A stretch of DNA of 64,000 bases from Schlegelella_A sp038318385 (GTDB lineage Bacteria; Pseudomonadota; Gammaproteobacteria; Burkholderiales; Burkholderiaceae_C): assembly GCA_038318385.1 (NCBI GenBank), contig JBBQCD010000002.1:62001-126000 (forward strand), written 5' to 3'. The notes under the pieces were generated by a model. That model searched no databases and was not told the origin of the DNA. It saw nothing but the letters and a program-made list of their open reading frames with translations. The translations under genes and the position numbers were made by a program. Position 1 is the first letter of the stretch. Each line of letters starts with the position of its first letter. Shown one piece after another: positions 1 through 7,741 of this stretch.

Positions 1-1
1 C

Positions 2-340
2 GTCTCGCGCATCGTCGTCGAGACGAATCGCGGATCGTTCGGCATTCTCGAGCACCGGGCCGACTGCATCGCCGCCCTGGTTCCCGGCATCCTGATCTAC
101 GAGAGCGCTGCCGACGGGGAGATCTGCCTCGCCGTCGACGAAGGCTTGCTGGTCAAAGCCGGGGCCGAAGTGAGGGTCTCCGTTCGCAGTGCCTTCGGCG
201 GCTCCGACCTTGCCGGCCTGCGCCAGACGGTGGCGCGCGAATTCGTCGCGAAGAGCCAGGAGGAACAGTCGCTGCGCGACGTCAGCCATCGGCTCGAGGC
301 GGGCTTCCTGCGCCGCCTCGGCGGGCTGCGCCATGACTGA
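2..340 (+). CDS. atpC: N-type ATPase epsilon subunit (5' truncated)
   Basis: The reading frame is open from base 2 and stops at 338-340, giving the last 112 residues of an F1 epsilon-type subunit. The text GSFGILEHRADCIAALVPG, followed by an L-V-K-A-G-A turn, is the beta-sandwich domain that sits on the rotor stalk. A short helical tail rich in E and R follows. In F1 the subunit links the gamma stalk to the c-ring and can inhibit ATP hydrolysis. It is the second gene of N-ATPase operons (atpD-C-Q-R-B-E-F-A-G), so atpD should lie just left of the window. Its stop overlaps the atpQ start by 8 bases. The start lies outside the window. Confidence 0.9.
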   Translation, partial: VSRIVVETNRGSFGILEHRADCIAALVPGILIYESAADGEICLAVDEGLLVKAGAEVRVSVRSAFGGSDLAGLRQTVAREFVAKSQEEQSLRDVSHRLEAGFLRRLGGLRHD

Positions 341-680
341 TCCCTCCAACCGCGAATCGCCGGGCAAGGCGCCCGCGACGCCGCCATTCACCGATCTCGC
401 CGCAGCCAAGGCCGACCGCAAGCTCCGGGCGCGCCGCAATGCCGGGCGCGAGGTCTGGATGGGGCTGGGCACGATGGGACTGGTCGGCTGGTCGATTGCA
501 GTGCCGACCCTGCTCGGCGCGGCGCTCGGGATATGGCTCGACGGCACGCACCTGAGCCAGAGGTCGTGGACGCTGGCCTTCCTGATCGCCGGGCTGGTCC
601 TGGGGTGCGCGATCGCATGGCACTGGGTCGCGAAGGAGGAGCGCGCGATGAAGGACGAACGCGAGGCCGGCGATGCCTGA
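333..680 (+). CDS. atpQ: N-type ATPase AtpQ membrane subunit
   Basis: This 115-residue protein opens with a hydrophilic stretch of about 45 residues. Two membrane helices follow (about 47-68 and 80-98), and the C-terminus is charged. It resembles AtpI-type proteins (GTMGLVGWSIAVPTLLGAAL, then GIWLDG). AtpQ is found only in N-ATPase operons and is thought to assist assembly of the membrane sector; its exact function is not established. The ATG at 333 overlaps the end of atpC, and the gene overlaps atpR by 8 bases, so translation of the three is probably coupled. A longer open frame begins upstream, but only this start gives the family N-terminus. Confidence 0.85.
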   Translation: MTDPSNRESPGKAPATPPFTDLAAAKADRKLRARRNAGREVWMGLGTMGLVGWSIAVPTLLGAALGIWLDGTHLSQRSWTLAFLIAGLVLGCAIAWHWVAKEERAMKDEREAGDA

Positions 681-1014
681 CGGATTCGTCGCCACGGTGG
701 GCGCGCCGGCACTGGCGGCCGCTCTGGCACTGGTCGCGGGCGCCGCGCTGGGAGTCGTCTTCTTCGGCGGGCTGTGGATCACGGCCCGGCGCGGCGCACG
801 GTCGGCGCAACCGGCGACGTGGTTCGCCGGCAGCCTGCTGCTGCGCATGGCAATCGTGCTGCCGGGCTTCTACCTGGTCGGCGGCGGGAACTGGGAGCGG
901 CTGGCGGCATGCCTGCTCGGCTTCGTCCTGGCCCGTGTGCTGGTGAGTCGCGCGACGCGACCGGGCCGCGCGAGAGCGGCGGCAGCGACCAGAAGGGCCG
1001 GCGATGCGGCTTAG
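673..1014 (+). CDS. atpR: N-type ATPase AtpR membrane subunit
   Basis: The protein has 113 residues and three predicted membrane helices (about 9-38, 49-70 and 76-92). A short R/A-rich cytoplasmic tail ends it. Its position between atpQ and atpB, its size and the motif S-L-L-L-R-M-A-I-V-L-P identify AtpR of N-ATPases. This family is specific to these operons and has been proposed to help build or load the c-ring. The gene overlaps atpQ upstream by 8 bases and atpB downstream by 11 bases, as expected for a tightly packed operon. The proposed role rests on family knowledge; the topology is read from the sequence. Confidence 0.85.
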   Translation: MPDGFVATVGAPALAAALALVAGAALGVVFFGGLWITARRGARSAQPATWFAGSLLLRMAIVLPGFYLVGGGNWERLAACLLGFVLARVLVSRATRPGRARAAAATRRAGDAA

Positions 1015-1708
1015 CCCGGACGAATGGGTCCTCTGGCAATGGGGCCCCGCTCATCTCAACGCGACGATCGTCTCGACCTGGGCGTTGATGGCCGTTCTGG
1101 TCGTCGGATCGCTGCTGGTGACGCGCAAGCTGTCGTCCGGAGGGCAGCGATCGCGTTGGCAGAACATGCTCGAGATCATCGTCATCGCCATCGAGGACCA
1201 GATCCGCGACATCGGCGTCGGCGCGCCGCGGCGCCATCTCGGCTTTCTCGCCACGCTGTTCCTGTTCGTTGCCGCGGCAAGCCTTTGCACCGTGATCCCC
1301 GGCTACCCCACACCGACCGAGTCGCTGTCGACGACCGCGGCGCTGGCACTGTGCGTACTGGCCGCAGTCCCGGCCTACGGCATCCGCGAACGCGGCCTGC
1401 GCAGCTACCTCGAGTCGTACCTCGAGCCCACTTTCATCATGCTGCCGTTCAACATCATCAGCGAGATCTCGAGGACGCTGGCGCTGGCAGTCCGGCTGTT
1501 CGGCAACATGATGAGCGGGGCGATGATCGTCGCGATCCTGCTGACCATCACGCCCCTGCTGTTCCCGGTCGTGATGACGCTGCTCGGCCTGTTGACCGGC
1601 ATGGTCCAGGCCTACATCTTCTTCGTCCTCGCGGCCGTCTACGTCGCTGCGGCCGTGCGCACCGCCCCGCCCCGCCCGTCGAAGGCTGTTGCGCAGCCCG
1701 GCTCCTGA
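1004..1708 (+). CDS. atpB: N-type ATPase a subunit
   Basis: This 234-residue membrane protein provides the ion half-channels against which the c-ring rotates. The essential arginine lies in LALAVRLFGNMMSG (R164, the equivalent of E. coli R210). N150, in LPFNIISEISRTL, belongs to the same conserved helix. About five hydrophobic segments are visible. The protein is shorter than ordinary F-ATPase a subunits, as is usual for the N-type. The start at 1004 lies inside the end of atpR. A 21-base gap then leads to atpE, the only real gap between genes of this operon. Confidence 0.93.
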   Translation: MRLSPDEWVLWQWGPAHLNATIVSTWALMAVLVVGSLLVTRKLSSGGQRSRWQNMLEIIVIAIEDQIRDIGVGAPRRHLGFLATLFLFVAAASLCTVIPGYPTPTESLSTTAALALCVLAAVPAYGIRERGLRSYLESYLEPTFIMLPFNIISEISRTLALAVRLFGNMMSGAMIVAILLTITPLLFPVVMTLLGLLTGMVQAYIFFVLAAVYVAAAVRTAPPRPSKAVAQPGS

Positions 1709-1717
1709 ACTCCACCT

Positions 1718-1723
1718 GAAGGA
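1718..1723 (+). promoter_or_regulatory. Shine-Dalgarno of atpE supporting a TTG start
   Basis: GAAGGA ends six bases before a TTG codon at 1730. No ATG or GTG gives a full-length c subunit, so this site fixes the rare TTG start. Confidence 0.7.
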
Positions 1724-1729
1724 ATCCCC

Positions 1730-2008
1730 TTGGATCTGACCACCACCATCGCCGTCGCGTCGATCGTCACCGCCGGTTTCACCATCGCCATCGGCGTCAT
1801 CGGCACCGCGCTCGGAGAAGGGCGCGCCGTGGCGACCGCCCTCTCTTCGCTGGCTCAACAGCCCGACGCATCGTCCACGATCACCCGCACACTGTTCGTC
1901 GGCCTCGCCATGATCGAATCCACCGCCATCTACTGTTTCGTCGTCTCGATGATCCTGCTGTTCGCGAACCCGTTCTGGAATCACGCGATTGCGCAGGTGG
2001 CCAAGTAG
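1730..2008 (+). CDS. atpE: N-type ATPase c subunit (rotor ring)
   Basis: This 92-residue hairpin of two long membrane helices forms the ion-carrying ring. It has a polar loop (A-Q-Q-P-D, residues 42-46). The ion-binding carboxylate is E63 in the second helix, within M-I-E-S-T-A-I-Y, so S64, T65 and Y68 sit where Na+-binding rings have ligands. The first helix carries a second acid, E30 (L-G-E-G-R-A), at the place where the Na+-type Ilyobacter ring has glutamine. Double-carboxylate c subunits are typical of N-ATPases. Ion specificity cannot be settled here, because both Na+ and H+ coupling have been proposed for the family. The start is TTG with a good ribosome site. Confidence 0.93.
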   Translation: MDLTTTIAVASIVTAGFTIAIGVIGTALGEGRAVATALSSLAQQPDASSTITRTLFVGLAMIESTAIYCFVVSMILLFANPFWNHAIAQVAK

Positions 2009-2806
2009 ATGCTGATCGACTGGTTCACCGTCGGCGCGCAAGCGCTGAACTTCGTCGTCCTGGTATGGCTGATGAAGCGATTCCTCTACCGACCGGTGCT
2101 GGCGGCCATCGATGCACGCGAGCAGCGCATCGCCGCGGCGCTGGCCGACGCCGACCGCAAGGAAGTGCTGGCCGGCCAGGAACGCGACACCTACGCGGCA
2201 AAGGTCGAAGAGATCGATCGCAGCCGCGAGAAGCTGCTCGAACAGGCGAAGACGGCTGCGGAGAAGGAGCGCGGCCGGCTGGTCGACGAGGCGCGGAACG
2301 CCGCCACCGCACAGTCGGCCAGGCGTGACGAAGCGCTGCATGGCGAGATGCAGCGATTGCAGGAATCCATCGTGCGCCGCACCCGCGACGAGGTGTTCGC
2401 CATCGCGCGCAAGGTGCTCGCCGACCTTGCCTCGACGAGCCTGGAGGCCGCTGCTGCCGATGCGTTCGCCCATCGGTTGTGCGCTCTCGAGACCGAAGAC
2501 CACGAACGCATGAAAGCCGCGCTGAAGGGCACTTCGGCGAGCGCGCCGGCGCGGGTGCGCAGTGCCTTCGAACTCCCCGACGGCCCGCGCGCGGTAGTCC
2601 GCCGCGCCGTCGACGAGACCTTCGGCCCCGGCACGGAACTCGCCTTCGAGACCGCTCCCGACGGCGGCGGCGGCATCGAACTGCTCGCGAACGGCCGGCA
2701 GGTGGGGTGGACGATCGCCGGCCAGCTCGAGTCGCTGCAGCAGGCGCTTGACGAATGGGTCGCCCCGCCAAGCGTGAAACCCGCGCCCAGCGCGGCCGCT
2801 CGATGA
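2009..2806 (+). CDS. atpF: N-type ATPase b subunit with delta-like C-terminus
   Basis: At 265 residues this is about 100 longer than an ordinary b subunit. Residues 1-30 form the membrane anchor (W-F-T-V-G-A-Q-A-L-N-F-V-V-L-V-W-L). Residues 30-165 are a charged, Ala/Arg/Glu-rich coiled coil that forms the peripheral stalk. From about 180 the text V-R-S-A-F-E-L-P, then G-G-G-G-I-E-L and G-W-T-I-A-G-Q-L-E-S-L, follows the pattern of the C-terminal domain of the delta subunit, which clamps the stalk to F1. The operon has no separate atpH, so this region probably replaces delta. The stop overlaps the atpA start (ATGA). Confidence 0.9.
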   Translation: MLIDWFTVGAQALNFVVLVWLMKRFLYRPVLAAIDAREQRIAAALADADRKEVLAGQERDTYAAKVEEIDRSREKLLEQAKTAAEKERGRLVDEARNAATAQSARRDEALHGEMQRLQESIVRRTRDEVFAIARKVLADLASTSLEAAAADAFAHRLCALETEDHERMKAALKGTSASAPARVRSAFELPDGPRAVVRRAVDETFGPGTELAFETAPDGGGGIELLANGRQVGWTIAGQLESLQQALDEWVAPPSVKPAPSAAAR

Positions 2807-4476
2807 CCACCGCGGTGCTCGACCTCGAGGCGGCCTTCGATCGAACGTTCTCGGGCCTGCGCGCGGTGCGCCGCGACCAAGTTGCCGCGATGACGCCACG
2901 CGAAGTCGGCACCGTCGTCAGCGTCGCCACCGGCATCGCCCGGGTCTCGGGACTGCCCGGCATCGGCTCCGAGGAACTGGTGCGGTTCCCGGGGGGGGTC
3001 TTCGGAATCGCCCTCGATCTCGACGAGACCGGCGTCGGCGTCGTCCTGCTCGGCGACCACGCCGACCTGCACGCCGGTGACGACGTGACGCGCACCGGCC
3101 GGGTGATGGACATCGCGGTCGGCGACGCGTTGCTCGGACGCGTCGTGGATCCGCTCGGTCGCGCTCTGGACGGCCATGGGCCGATCGACACCGACGAGCG
3201 CCTGCCGATCGAGCGCCCTGCCCCGCCGATCATGGACCGCGCGCCGGTCGTCGTGCCGCTGCAGACAGGGCTCAAGGTGGTCGATGCGTTGATTCCGATC
3301 GGCCGCGGCCAGCGCGAGCTGATCCTCGGCGACCGGCAGACCGGCAAGAGCGCGATCGCCATCGACACGATCGTCAACCAGCGCGGCAGCGGCGTCGTCT
3401 GCGTCTATTGCGCGATCGGCCAGCGCGCTTCCGCCGTGGCCAAGGCCGTGGCGCTGCTGCGCGAACATGGCGCGATGGAGCACACCGTGGTGGTCGTCGC
3501 CGAAGGCGATCAGGCGCCGGGCCTGGCCTACGTCGCGCCCTATGCCGCGACCAGTATCGCCGAGCACTTCATGGCCGCCGGCCGCGACGTGCTGATCGTC
3601 TACGACGACCTGACGCAGCACGCGCGCGCGTATCGCGAACTGTCGCTGCTGCTGCGCCGGCCGCCGGGGCGCGAAGCTTTCCCCGGCGACATCTTCTACA
3701 TCCATTCGCGCCTGCTCGAACGCTCGACGCACTTGCGCCCGGAGCTCGGAGGCGGCTCGCTGACCGCCTTGCCCATCATCGAGACCGAAGCGCAGAACAT
3801 GTCGGCCTACATTCCGACGAACCTGATCTCGATCACGGACGGGCAGATCGTCCTGTCGCCGACCCTGTTCGAACTCGGCGTGCTGCCTGCGGTCGACATC
3901 GGCGTATCGGTTTCGCGGGTCGGTGGCAAAGCCCAGCGCGCCGCGTACCGCGCGGCCGCCGGCGACCTCAAGCTCGCCTATGCGCAGTTCGAGGAACTCG
4001 AGACCTTCTCGCGGTTCGGTGCCCGGCTCGACGACGCCACGCGCCTGTCGCTCGAGCACGGCCGCCGGATCCGCGCGTGCCTGAGACAGGACGAGACCCG
4101 CCCGGTTCCTGTGATCGAGCAGATCGCGATCCTGACGGCGCTCGGCGCACGGCTGTTCGACCCGGTACCCCTGGACCGCATGCCCGATGCCGAACGAGCC
4201 TTGTGCGAAGCCGTCGGCGGTCTGCCCCAGGCGCTCGTCGAAAAGCTTGAGGGGAACGAAGCGCTCGACGACGCCGATGCGTCGGCGCTGGTCGCGTCGG
4301 CCCGTCGGGCGATCGCGCCGTTCGCGGCGGCGGCCGAAGGCGAGAGCCAAGGCGATGGCGATGGCGATGGCGATGGCGATGGCGATGGCGATGGCGATGG
4401 CGACGGCGACAGCGACAGCGACGGCGACGGACCCGTCGAACCGCCCCCCGCCGGTGGGCAACCGAGCCCGGCGTGA
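2803..4476 (+). CDS. atpA: N-type ATPase alpha subunit with acidic repeat tail
   Basis: The alpha subunit has 557 residues from the ATG at 2803, which overlaps the atpF stop; another in-frame ATG lies at 2755 but would overlap atpF by 52 bases. The P-loop GDRQTGKS lies at residues 176-183. The family elements V-S-R-V-G-G and A-Y-A-Q-F-E-E-L-E follow. It forms the non-catalytic nucleotide sites of the F1 hexamer with AtpD. The C-terminus is odd: after residue 515 come thirteen Gly-Asp or Ser-Asp pairs, encoded by a six-base repeat, and then a proline-rich end. This tail is absent from ordinary alpha subunits. The GTG start of atpG overlaps the stop. Confidence 0.95.
   Translation: MTTAVLDLEAAFDRTFSGLRAVRRDQVAAMTPREVGTVVSVATGIARVSGLPGIGSEELVRFPGGVFGIALDLDETGVGVVLLGDHADLHAGDDVTRTGRVMDIAVGDALLGRVVDPLGRALDGHGPIDTDERLPIERPAPPIMDRAPVVVPLQTGLKVVDALIPIGRGQRELILGDRQTGKSAIAIDTIVNQRGSGVVCVYCAIGQRASAVAKAVALLREHGAMEHTVVVVAEGDQAPGLAYVAPYAATSIAEHFMAAGRDVLIVYDDLTQHARAYRELSLLLRRPPGREAFPGDIFYIHSRLLERSTHLRPELGGGSLTALPIIETEAQNMSAYIPTNLISITDGQIVLSPTLFELGVLPAVDIGVSVSRVGGKAQRAAYRAAAGDLKLAYAQFEELETFSRFGARLDDATRLSLEHGRRIRACLRQDETRPVPVIEQIAILTALGARLFDPVPLDRMPDAERALCEAVGGLPQALVEKLEGNEALDDADASALVASARRAIAPFAAAAEGESQGDGDGDGDGDGDGDGDGDGDSDSDGDGPVEPPPAGGQPSPA
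4351..4428 (+). repeat. Hexanucleotide tandem repeat in the 3' end of atpA
   Basis: Eight perfect copies of GGCGAT (4351-4398) are followed by five degenerate copies (GGCGAC or AGCGAC) to 4428. The array is in frame and encodes alternating Gly/Ser-Asp. A pure repeat of this kind can change copy number by strand slippage. Each step of six bases would lengthen or shorten the acidic tail by two residues without breaking the frame. Confidence 0.95.
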
Positions 4477-5366
4477 GCGCGACTGAGGTCGGCCTGCGCC
4501 GCCAGATCGACAGCGCGGTCGATCTCCAGGCGGTCGTGCGAACGATGAAGGCGCTGGCGGCGTCGAGCATCGGCCAGTACGAACGCTCGGTGCGCGCGCT
4601 GGCCGACTATGACAGCACCGTGGGACTCGCCCTCGGCGCGTGTCTGCGCCGCACCGCTGCCGGCGCTCCGGCGGTACGCCGGCGCGCTGACGAACCGGTC
4701 GTCCGGGCCGTGGTCTTCGGCTCGGACCAGGGGCTCGTCGGGCGCTTCAACGACGCGATCGCCGACCACGCGGTCAGTGCGCTCGCCAAGCGCCCCGGCA
4801 GGGCCCGGGTTTGGGCAGTGGGCGAGCGGGTGAAAGACCGGCTGGAAGACGCCGGCATCGTCATGGTCGGGCAGTTCGAGGTTCCGACGTCGGTCCAGGC
4901 GATCACACCGCTGATCGCCCGCATCCTGCTGGACAGCCATGCGCAAGGCGAGCCGGACGGTGAGTTCCACCTCTTTCACAACCGTCCGACCTCGCACGCG
5001 ACCTGGCAGAGCGTCGGCCAGCGCCTGTTGCCACTGGACGAACGCTGGCGACGCGCACGCACGGGAGTTCCCTGGCCGACACCGCGCATTCCGGAGACGC
5101 TGGGCGACCTCGGACCCACCCTGGCCGCGCTGATCGGCGAGCACCTCTTCGTCTCGCTGTTTCGGGCCTGCTCGGAATCGCTCGCCAGCGAAAACGCGAG
5201 CCGTCTTGCGGCAATGGAACGGGCCGACCGCAACATCGACGAACTCCTCGAGGACCTTCGCGGCCGCTTCAATCAGCTGCGCCAGGGCAGCATCGACGAG
5301 GAGTTGTTCGACGTCGTCGCCGGATTCGACGCGCTGCGCGACACTTCGAACGCGCAGGGGGTTTGA
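4473..5366 (+). CDS. atpG: N-type ATPase gamma subunit
   Basis: This 297-residue subunit is the central rotor shaft. It begins with the usual helix (T-E-V-G-L-R-R-Q-I-D-S-A-V-D-L-Q) and ends with R-F-N-Q-L-R-Q-G-S-I-D-E-E-L-F-D-V-V, the C-terminal helix of the family. The family's usual N-terminal A-M-K-M-V appears as R-T-M-K-A-L-A-A. The start is GTG at 4473, overlapping the atpA stop (GTGA). It is the last gene of the operon and is followed by about 260 noncoding bases. Gamma subunits of N-ATPases are diverged from the housekeeping copy, so a normal atp operon is expected elsewhere in the genome. Confidence 0.9.
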   Translation: MSATEVGLRRQIDSAVDLQAVVRTMKALAASSIGQYERSVRALADYDSTVGLALGACLRRTAAGAPAVRRRADEPVVRAVVFGSDQGLVGRFNDAIADHAVSALAKRPGRARVWAVGERVKDRLEDAGIVMVGQFEVPTSVQAITPLIARILLDSHAQGEPDGEFHLFHNRPTSHATWQSVGQRLLPLDERWRRARTGVPWPTPRIPETLGDLGPTLAALIGEHLFVSLFRACSESLASENASRLAAMERADRNIDELLEDLRGRFNQLRQGSIDEELFDVVAGFDALRDTSNAQGV

Positions 5367-5432
5367 AACGATGGCATGCGTCATGGCCCTGGGACACTCG
5401 CCTCGACCGGGCATTCTCGGCGCCCCTAGGAA

Positions 5433-5454
5433 TTGCGAGAACGGGTGCTCGCAA
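5433..5454 (+). other. Inverted repeat after the ATPase operon
   Basis: TTGCGAG, an eight-base loop and CTCGCAA form a perfect seven-pair stem in the gap after atpG. No run of T follows, so it is not a classical terminator. It could stabilise the 3' end of the operon mRNA. The rest of the gap (5367-5625) holds no gene I can support. Confidence 0.4.
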
Positions 5455-5625
5455 GGGTATTCACCGGTCTTTCCCGAGCCCCGGGGGAACGGCGTTTGCT
5501 CGCTCGCTTCCAAGGATCGAACGATGCGAAGTCCCGATGCCCTTCCCGCACCGATTGGCCACGACGCCGGCGCAAGCGCGCGCGGGGCGCGCGCCCGAAA
5601 TGCCTGATCTCCGGAGGACACCTCG

Positions 5626-6453
5626 ATGAGATGGCGCGACGTGCTGGTGGACGTCAAGCGGCGCATCGAAAAGGACCGGCTCGGCATCATCGCTGCCGGC
5701 GTGGGGTTCTACGGACTTCTGGCGGTGTTTCCGGCGCTCGCCACCCTGGTGTCGCTCTACGGCCTGGTTCTCGAACCGCAGACCGTGACGCAACAGATCG
5801 AAGCGATGCGCGGCATCGTCCCTTCGCAGGCGGTCGATGTCGTGCTCCGGCAGGTGCAGGGCTTGCAGGGAAGCCGCAACTCGCTCGGTTGGAGCGCGGC
5901 GGGCGCGTTGCTGGCCACGCTGTGGACGAGTTCCATCGGCGTGCGTGCCCTGATCAAGGCGCTCAATGCCACCTACGACACCGAGGAAAGGCGCAACTTC
6001 ATCGCGCGTTCCGGCCTCGCGCTGCTGTTGACGCTCTGCGCGCTCGGCAGCGCACTCGTGGCCGTGGCCGCAATCGTCATCCTGCCCGCCGCCGCGCAGC
6101 TCGTCGGCGAAGGCAGCTGGATGAAGGGTCTGGTGCAGTGGCTGAGGTGGCCAGCAATCGCGGCACTCTTCGGTCTCGGCGCCGCGATCATCTACCGTTA
6201 CGGGCCGTGCCGGCCCCGTGCCGAGTGGCGTGCAGTGGCCTGGGGCGCACTGATCGCGACAGTTCTCTGGGTCCTCGGTTCGGCGGCCTTTTCCTGGTAC
6301 GTCTCCAATTTCGGCCGCTACAACCAGATCTACGGGTCCATGGGTGCGGTGGTGATCCTGCTGCTGTGGTTCTTCCTGTCGGCTTTCGTCTTGCTGGTCG
6401 GGGCGGAAATCAACGCAACGCTGGAAGACTTCCGCCAAGGTCGGAGGGCCTAG
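5626..6453 (+). CDS. YihY/BrkB family inner membrane protein
   Basis: The protein has 275 residues and about six membrane segments. The family text is clear: G-V-G-F-Y-G-L-L-A-V-F-P near residue 25, then W-S-A-A-G-A-L-L-A-T-L-W-T-S-S-I-G and Y-G-S-M-G-A-V-V-I-L-L-L-W-F. Members lie in the inner membrane. They were once thought to be ribonuclease BN, which is not supported, and their function remains unknown. A good Shine-Dalgarno (CGGAGGA) stands eight bases before the ATG. It is shorter than members that carry an extra cytoplasmic domain. It stands alone, in the same direction as the ATPase operon but 259 bases away. Confidence 0.88.
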   Translation: MRWRDVLVDVKRRIEKDRLGIIAAGVGFYGLLAVFPALATLVSLYGLVLEPQTVTQQIEAMRGIVPSQAVDVVLRQVQGLQGSRNSLGWSAAGALLATLWTSSIGVRALIKALNATYDTEERRNFIARSGLALLLTLCALGSALVAVAAIVILPAAAQLVGEGSWMKGLVQWLRWPAIAALFGLGAAIIYRYGPCRPRAEWRAVAWGALIATVLWVLGSAAFSWYVSNFGRYNQIYGSMGAVVILLLWFFLSAFVLLVGAEINATLEDFRQGRRA

Positions 6454-6504
6454 GGAACGCCGAGTCGGGCCGGTGCCCCACCGATGCCGCCGAGGATGAA
6501 CCCA

Positions 6505-7218
6505 TCAGGCGAGGGCCTTGCGGCGCCGCGCAAACGCCGCCAGCGCCCCCAGACCGCCCAGCATCAGCGCATAGGTCTCGGGCTCGGGCACGGGGTTGGC
6601 AACGATGGAACTCAGGTAGAACTGATCAGGATTCGTTCCACCGTACGCGAAGCTGAAGACGGTCCCGGTCATGTTCAGGTTGTTGATCGAACCGACGTTC
6701 TTCGGCAGCAGCGTCGAGACGCCGTTGAACAGGAACGTCGCGTTGTTGATCCAGCCCGTATCGTTGTGCCCCTCGGCACGCAGTCCGATCGAGGTGACCG
6801 TCACGACCTGGTCGAACGTCAGCACGAGACGCTCCCCGAAGGTGATGTTGTCGTCGCTGGTGTCGCCGCTGAGGTGGTAGACACCGAGCCCCGCGCCGAT
6901 ACGGTTGGCGGCGTTGTAGGCGTTCTCGTGATCCTGCACGGCCGCTGCGACACCGACGGCGCCGTTCGGCGACGTGTAAGCAGCCGTCGCATGCACCGTC
7001 AGCCCGCCGCTCGTGAACGTCAGGTCGCCGTTGAGAACGCCGCCGTTGACGTTGGAGCTGCAGAGGTCGCCACCGGTGCAGGGAACGCCGTCGCTGGGCA
7101 GGAACCCCTGATTGACGACGCCGTTCCAGGTCAGATTCGAGAAATCGAAACCCCCGGCGACGGCCGGGACCGACGACACGGCGAGAAGTGCCGCACCGAA
7201 TAGTTGTTGAACCCGCAT
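6505..7218 (-). CDS. PEP-CTERM sorting domain protein
   Basis: This exported protein has 237 residues. A signal peptide (M-R-V-Q-Q-L-F-G-A-A-L-L-A-V, cleavage near residue 21 at A-V-A-G) precedes a body rich in Asn, Thr, Gly and beta strands. The end is a textbook PEP-CTERM tail from residue 210: VPEPETYALML, a hydrophobic helix, then A-R-R-R-K. Such tails are recognised by an exosortase (EpsH/XrtA type), and the proteins go to the envelope or into exopolysaccharide. No exosortase gene is present in this window. Two cysteine pairs in the first 60 residues may form disulfides. The body matches no domain I recognise. Confidence 0.88.
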   Translation of the reverse strand: MRVQQLFGAALLAVSSVPAVAGGFDFSNLTWNGVVNQGFLPSDGVPCTGGDLCSSNVNGGVLNGDLTFTSGGLTVHATAAYTSPNGAVGVAAAVQDHENAYNAANRIGAGLGVYHLSGDTSDDNITFGERLVLTFDQVVTVTSIGLRAEGHNDTGWINNATFLFNGVSTLLPKNVGSINNLNMTGTVFSFAYGGTNPDQFYLSSIVANPVPEPETYALMLGGLGALAAFARRRKALA

Positions 7219-7343
7219 GTCAAACTCCCGTGTTCTGAATCGTGGTGCGGGACCATAGCGGCTCGGTGGCTCTTTCGGGGCGCATGCGGCCCCCGCGAAT
7301 CAGGTGTCACCCCCGACCTCGGGGGCCCCCCTGCCGGACGCGT

Positions 7344-7430
7344 CTAACGAAGCAGAAACAGCACTCCACCCACCAGGGCAGCCACCATCCCGATGGTGAA
7401 AAAGAGGCTGATCAGAGCGAGAGATTTCAT
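7344..7430 (-). CDS. Possible 28-residue single-helix membrane peptide
   Basis: A tiny frame encodes one hydrophobic helix (L-I-S-L-F-F-T-I-G-M-V-A-A-L-V-G-G-V-L-F) with a positive residue near each end. A purine-rich AAAGAA lies four bases before the ATG. The composition and K/R flanks fit a small membrane peptide, but at this length chance cannot be excluded. It lies downstream of the coupled pair 7505-7929 on the same strand. No family is recognised. Confidence 0.35.
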   Translation of the reverse strand: MKSLALISLFFTIGMVAALVGGVLFLLR

Positions 7431-7504
7431 CGGGTTCTTTTGCGGTGGGCTTGATTGGCGTGATGCCGCATTCGTGTGAAGGCCGCACCGCAGCCCGCGG
7501 CTGC

Positions 7505-7741
7505 TCAGGACGTCGAGGCCTCCGGCCAGAATGCCTGTTCGCATTGGGAGCGCGCGTAGCGCAGAGCCTCCTCTTTGGACGCGAACGGCTGGCAGTACGT
7601 GCTCCTGGTCTCGCGGATTCCGCGCGGGCCGTCGGTGTTCAGCACGACGCCGGCATGCCATTCGATGTCGCCGCAGCGTTCGGCGAACGGAACCAGACGA
7701 TAGCCGTTGCCGTTGCCGTTGCCGCTTTCGATGTCGCTCAC
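7505..7741 (-). CDS. Small hypothetical protein coupled to its upstream neighbour
   Basis: The GTG start at 7741 overlaps the stop of the upstream small gene (GTGA), so translation is probably coupled. The product has 78 residues and is cytoplasmic. A G-N-G-N-G-N-G stretch lies near the N-terminus, followed by a beta-rich core with W-H-A-G-V-V-L-N-T and a helix F-A-S-K-E-E-A-L-R-Y-A-R-S-Q-C. An E-E-A..Y-A helix after strands is common in small proteobacterial domains of unknown function. I cannot name the family. The asparagine-glycine stretch comes from a short GGCAAC repeat at 7701-7725. Confidence 0.6.
   Translation of the reverse strand: MSDIESGNGNGNGYRLVPFAERCGDIEWHAGVVLNTDGPRGIRETRSTYCQPFASKEEALRYARSQCEQAFWPEASTS

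Noticed and set aside
4351..4428. CRISPR-like array
   Set aside because: The units are six bases with no spacers and lie in frame inside atpA.
2191..4461. Long minus-strand open frame over atpF and atpA with an Ala-Ile repeat
   Set aside because: It is the antisense of the GGCGAT repeat and of strongly conserved ATPase genes. High GC makes such frames common, and it has no family text.
5433..5454. Rho-independent terminator of the ATPase operon
   Set aside because: The stem is perfect but no T-run follows, so it is listed only as an inverted repeat.
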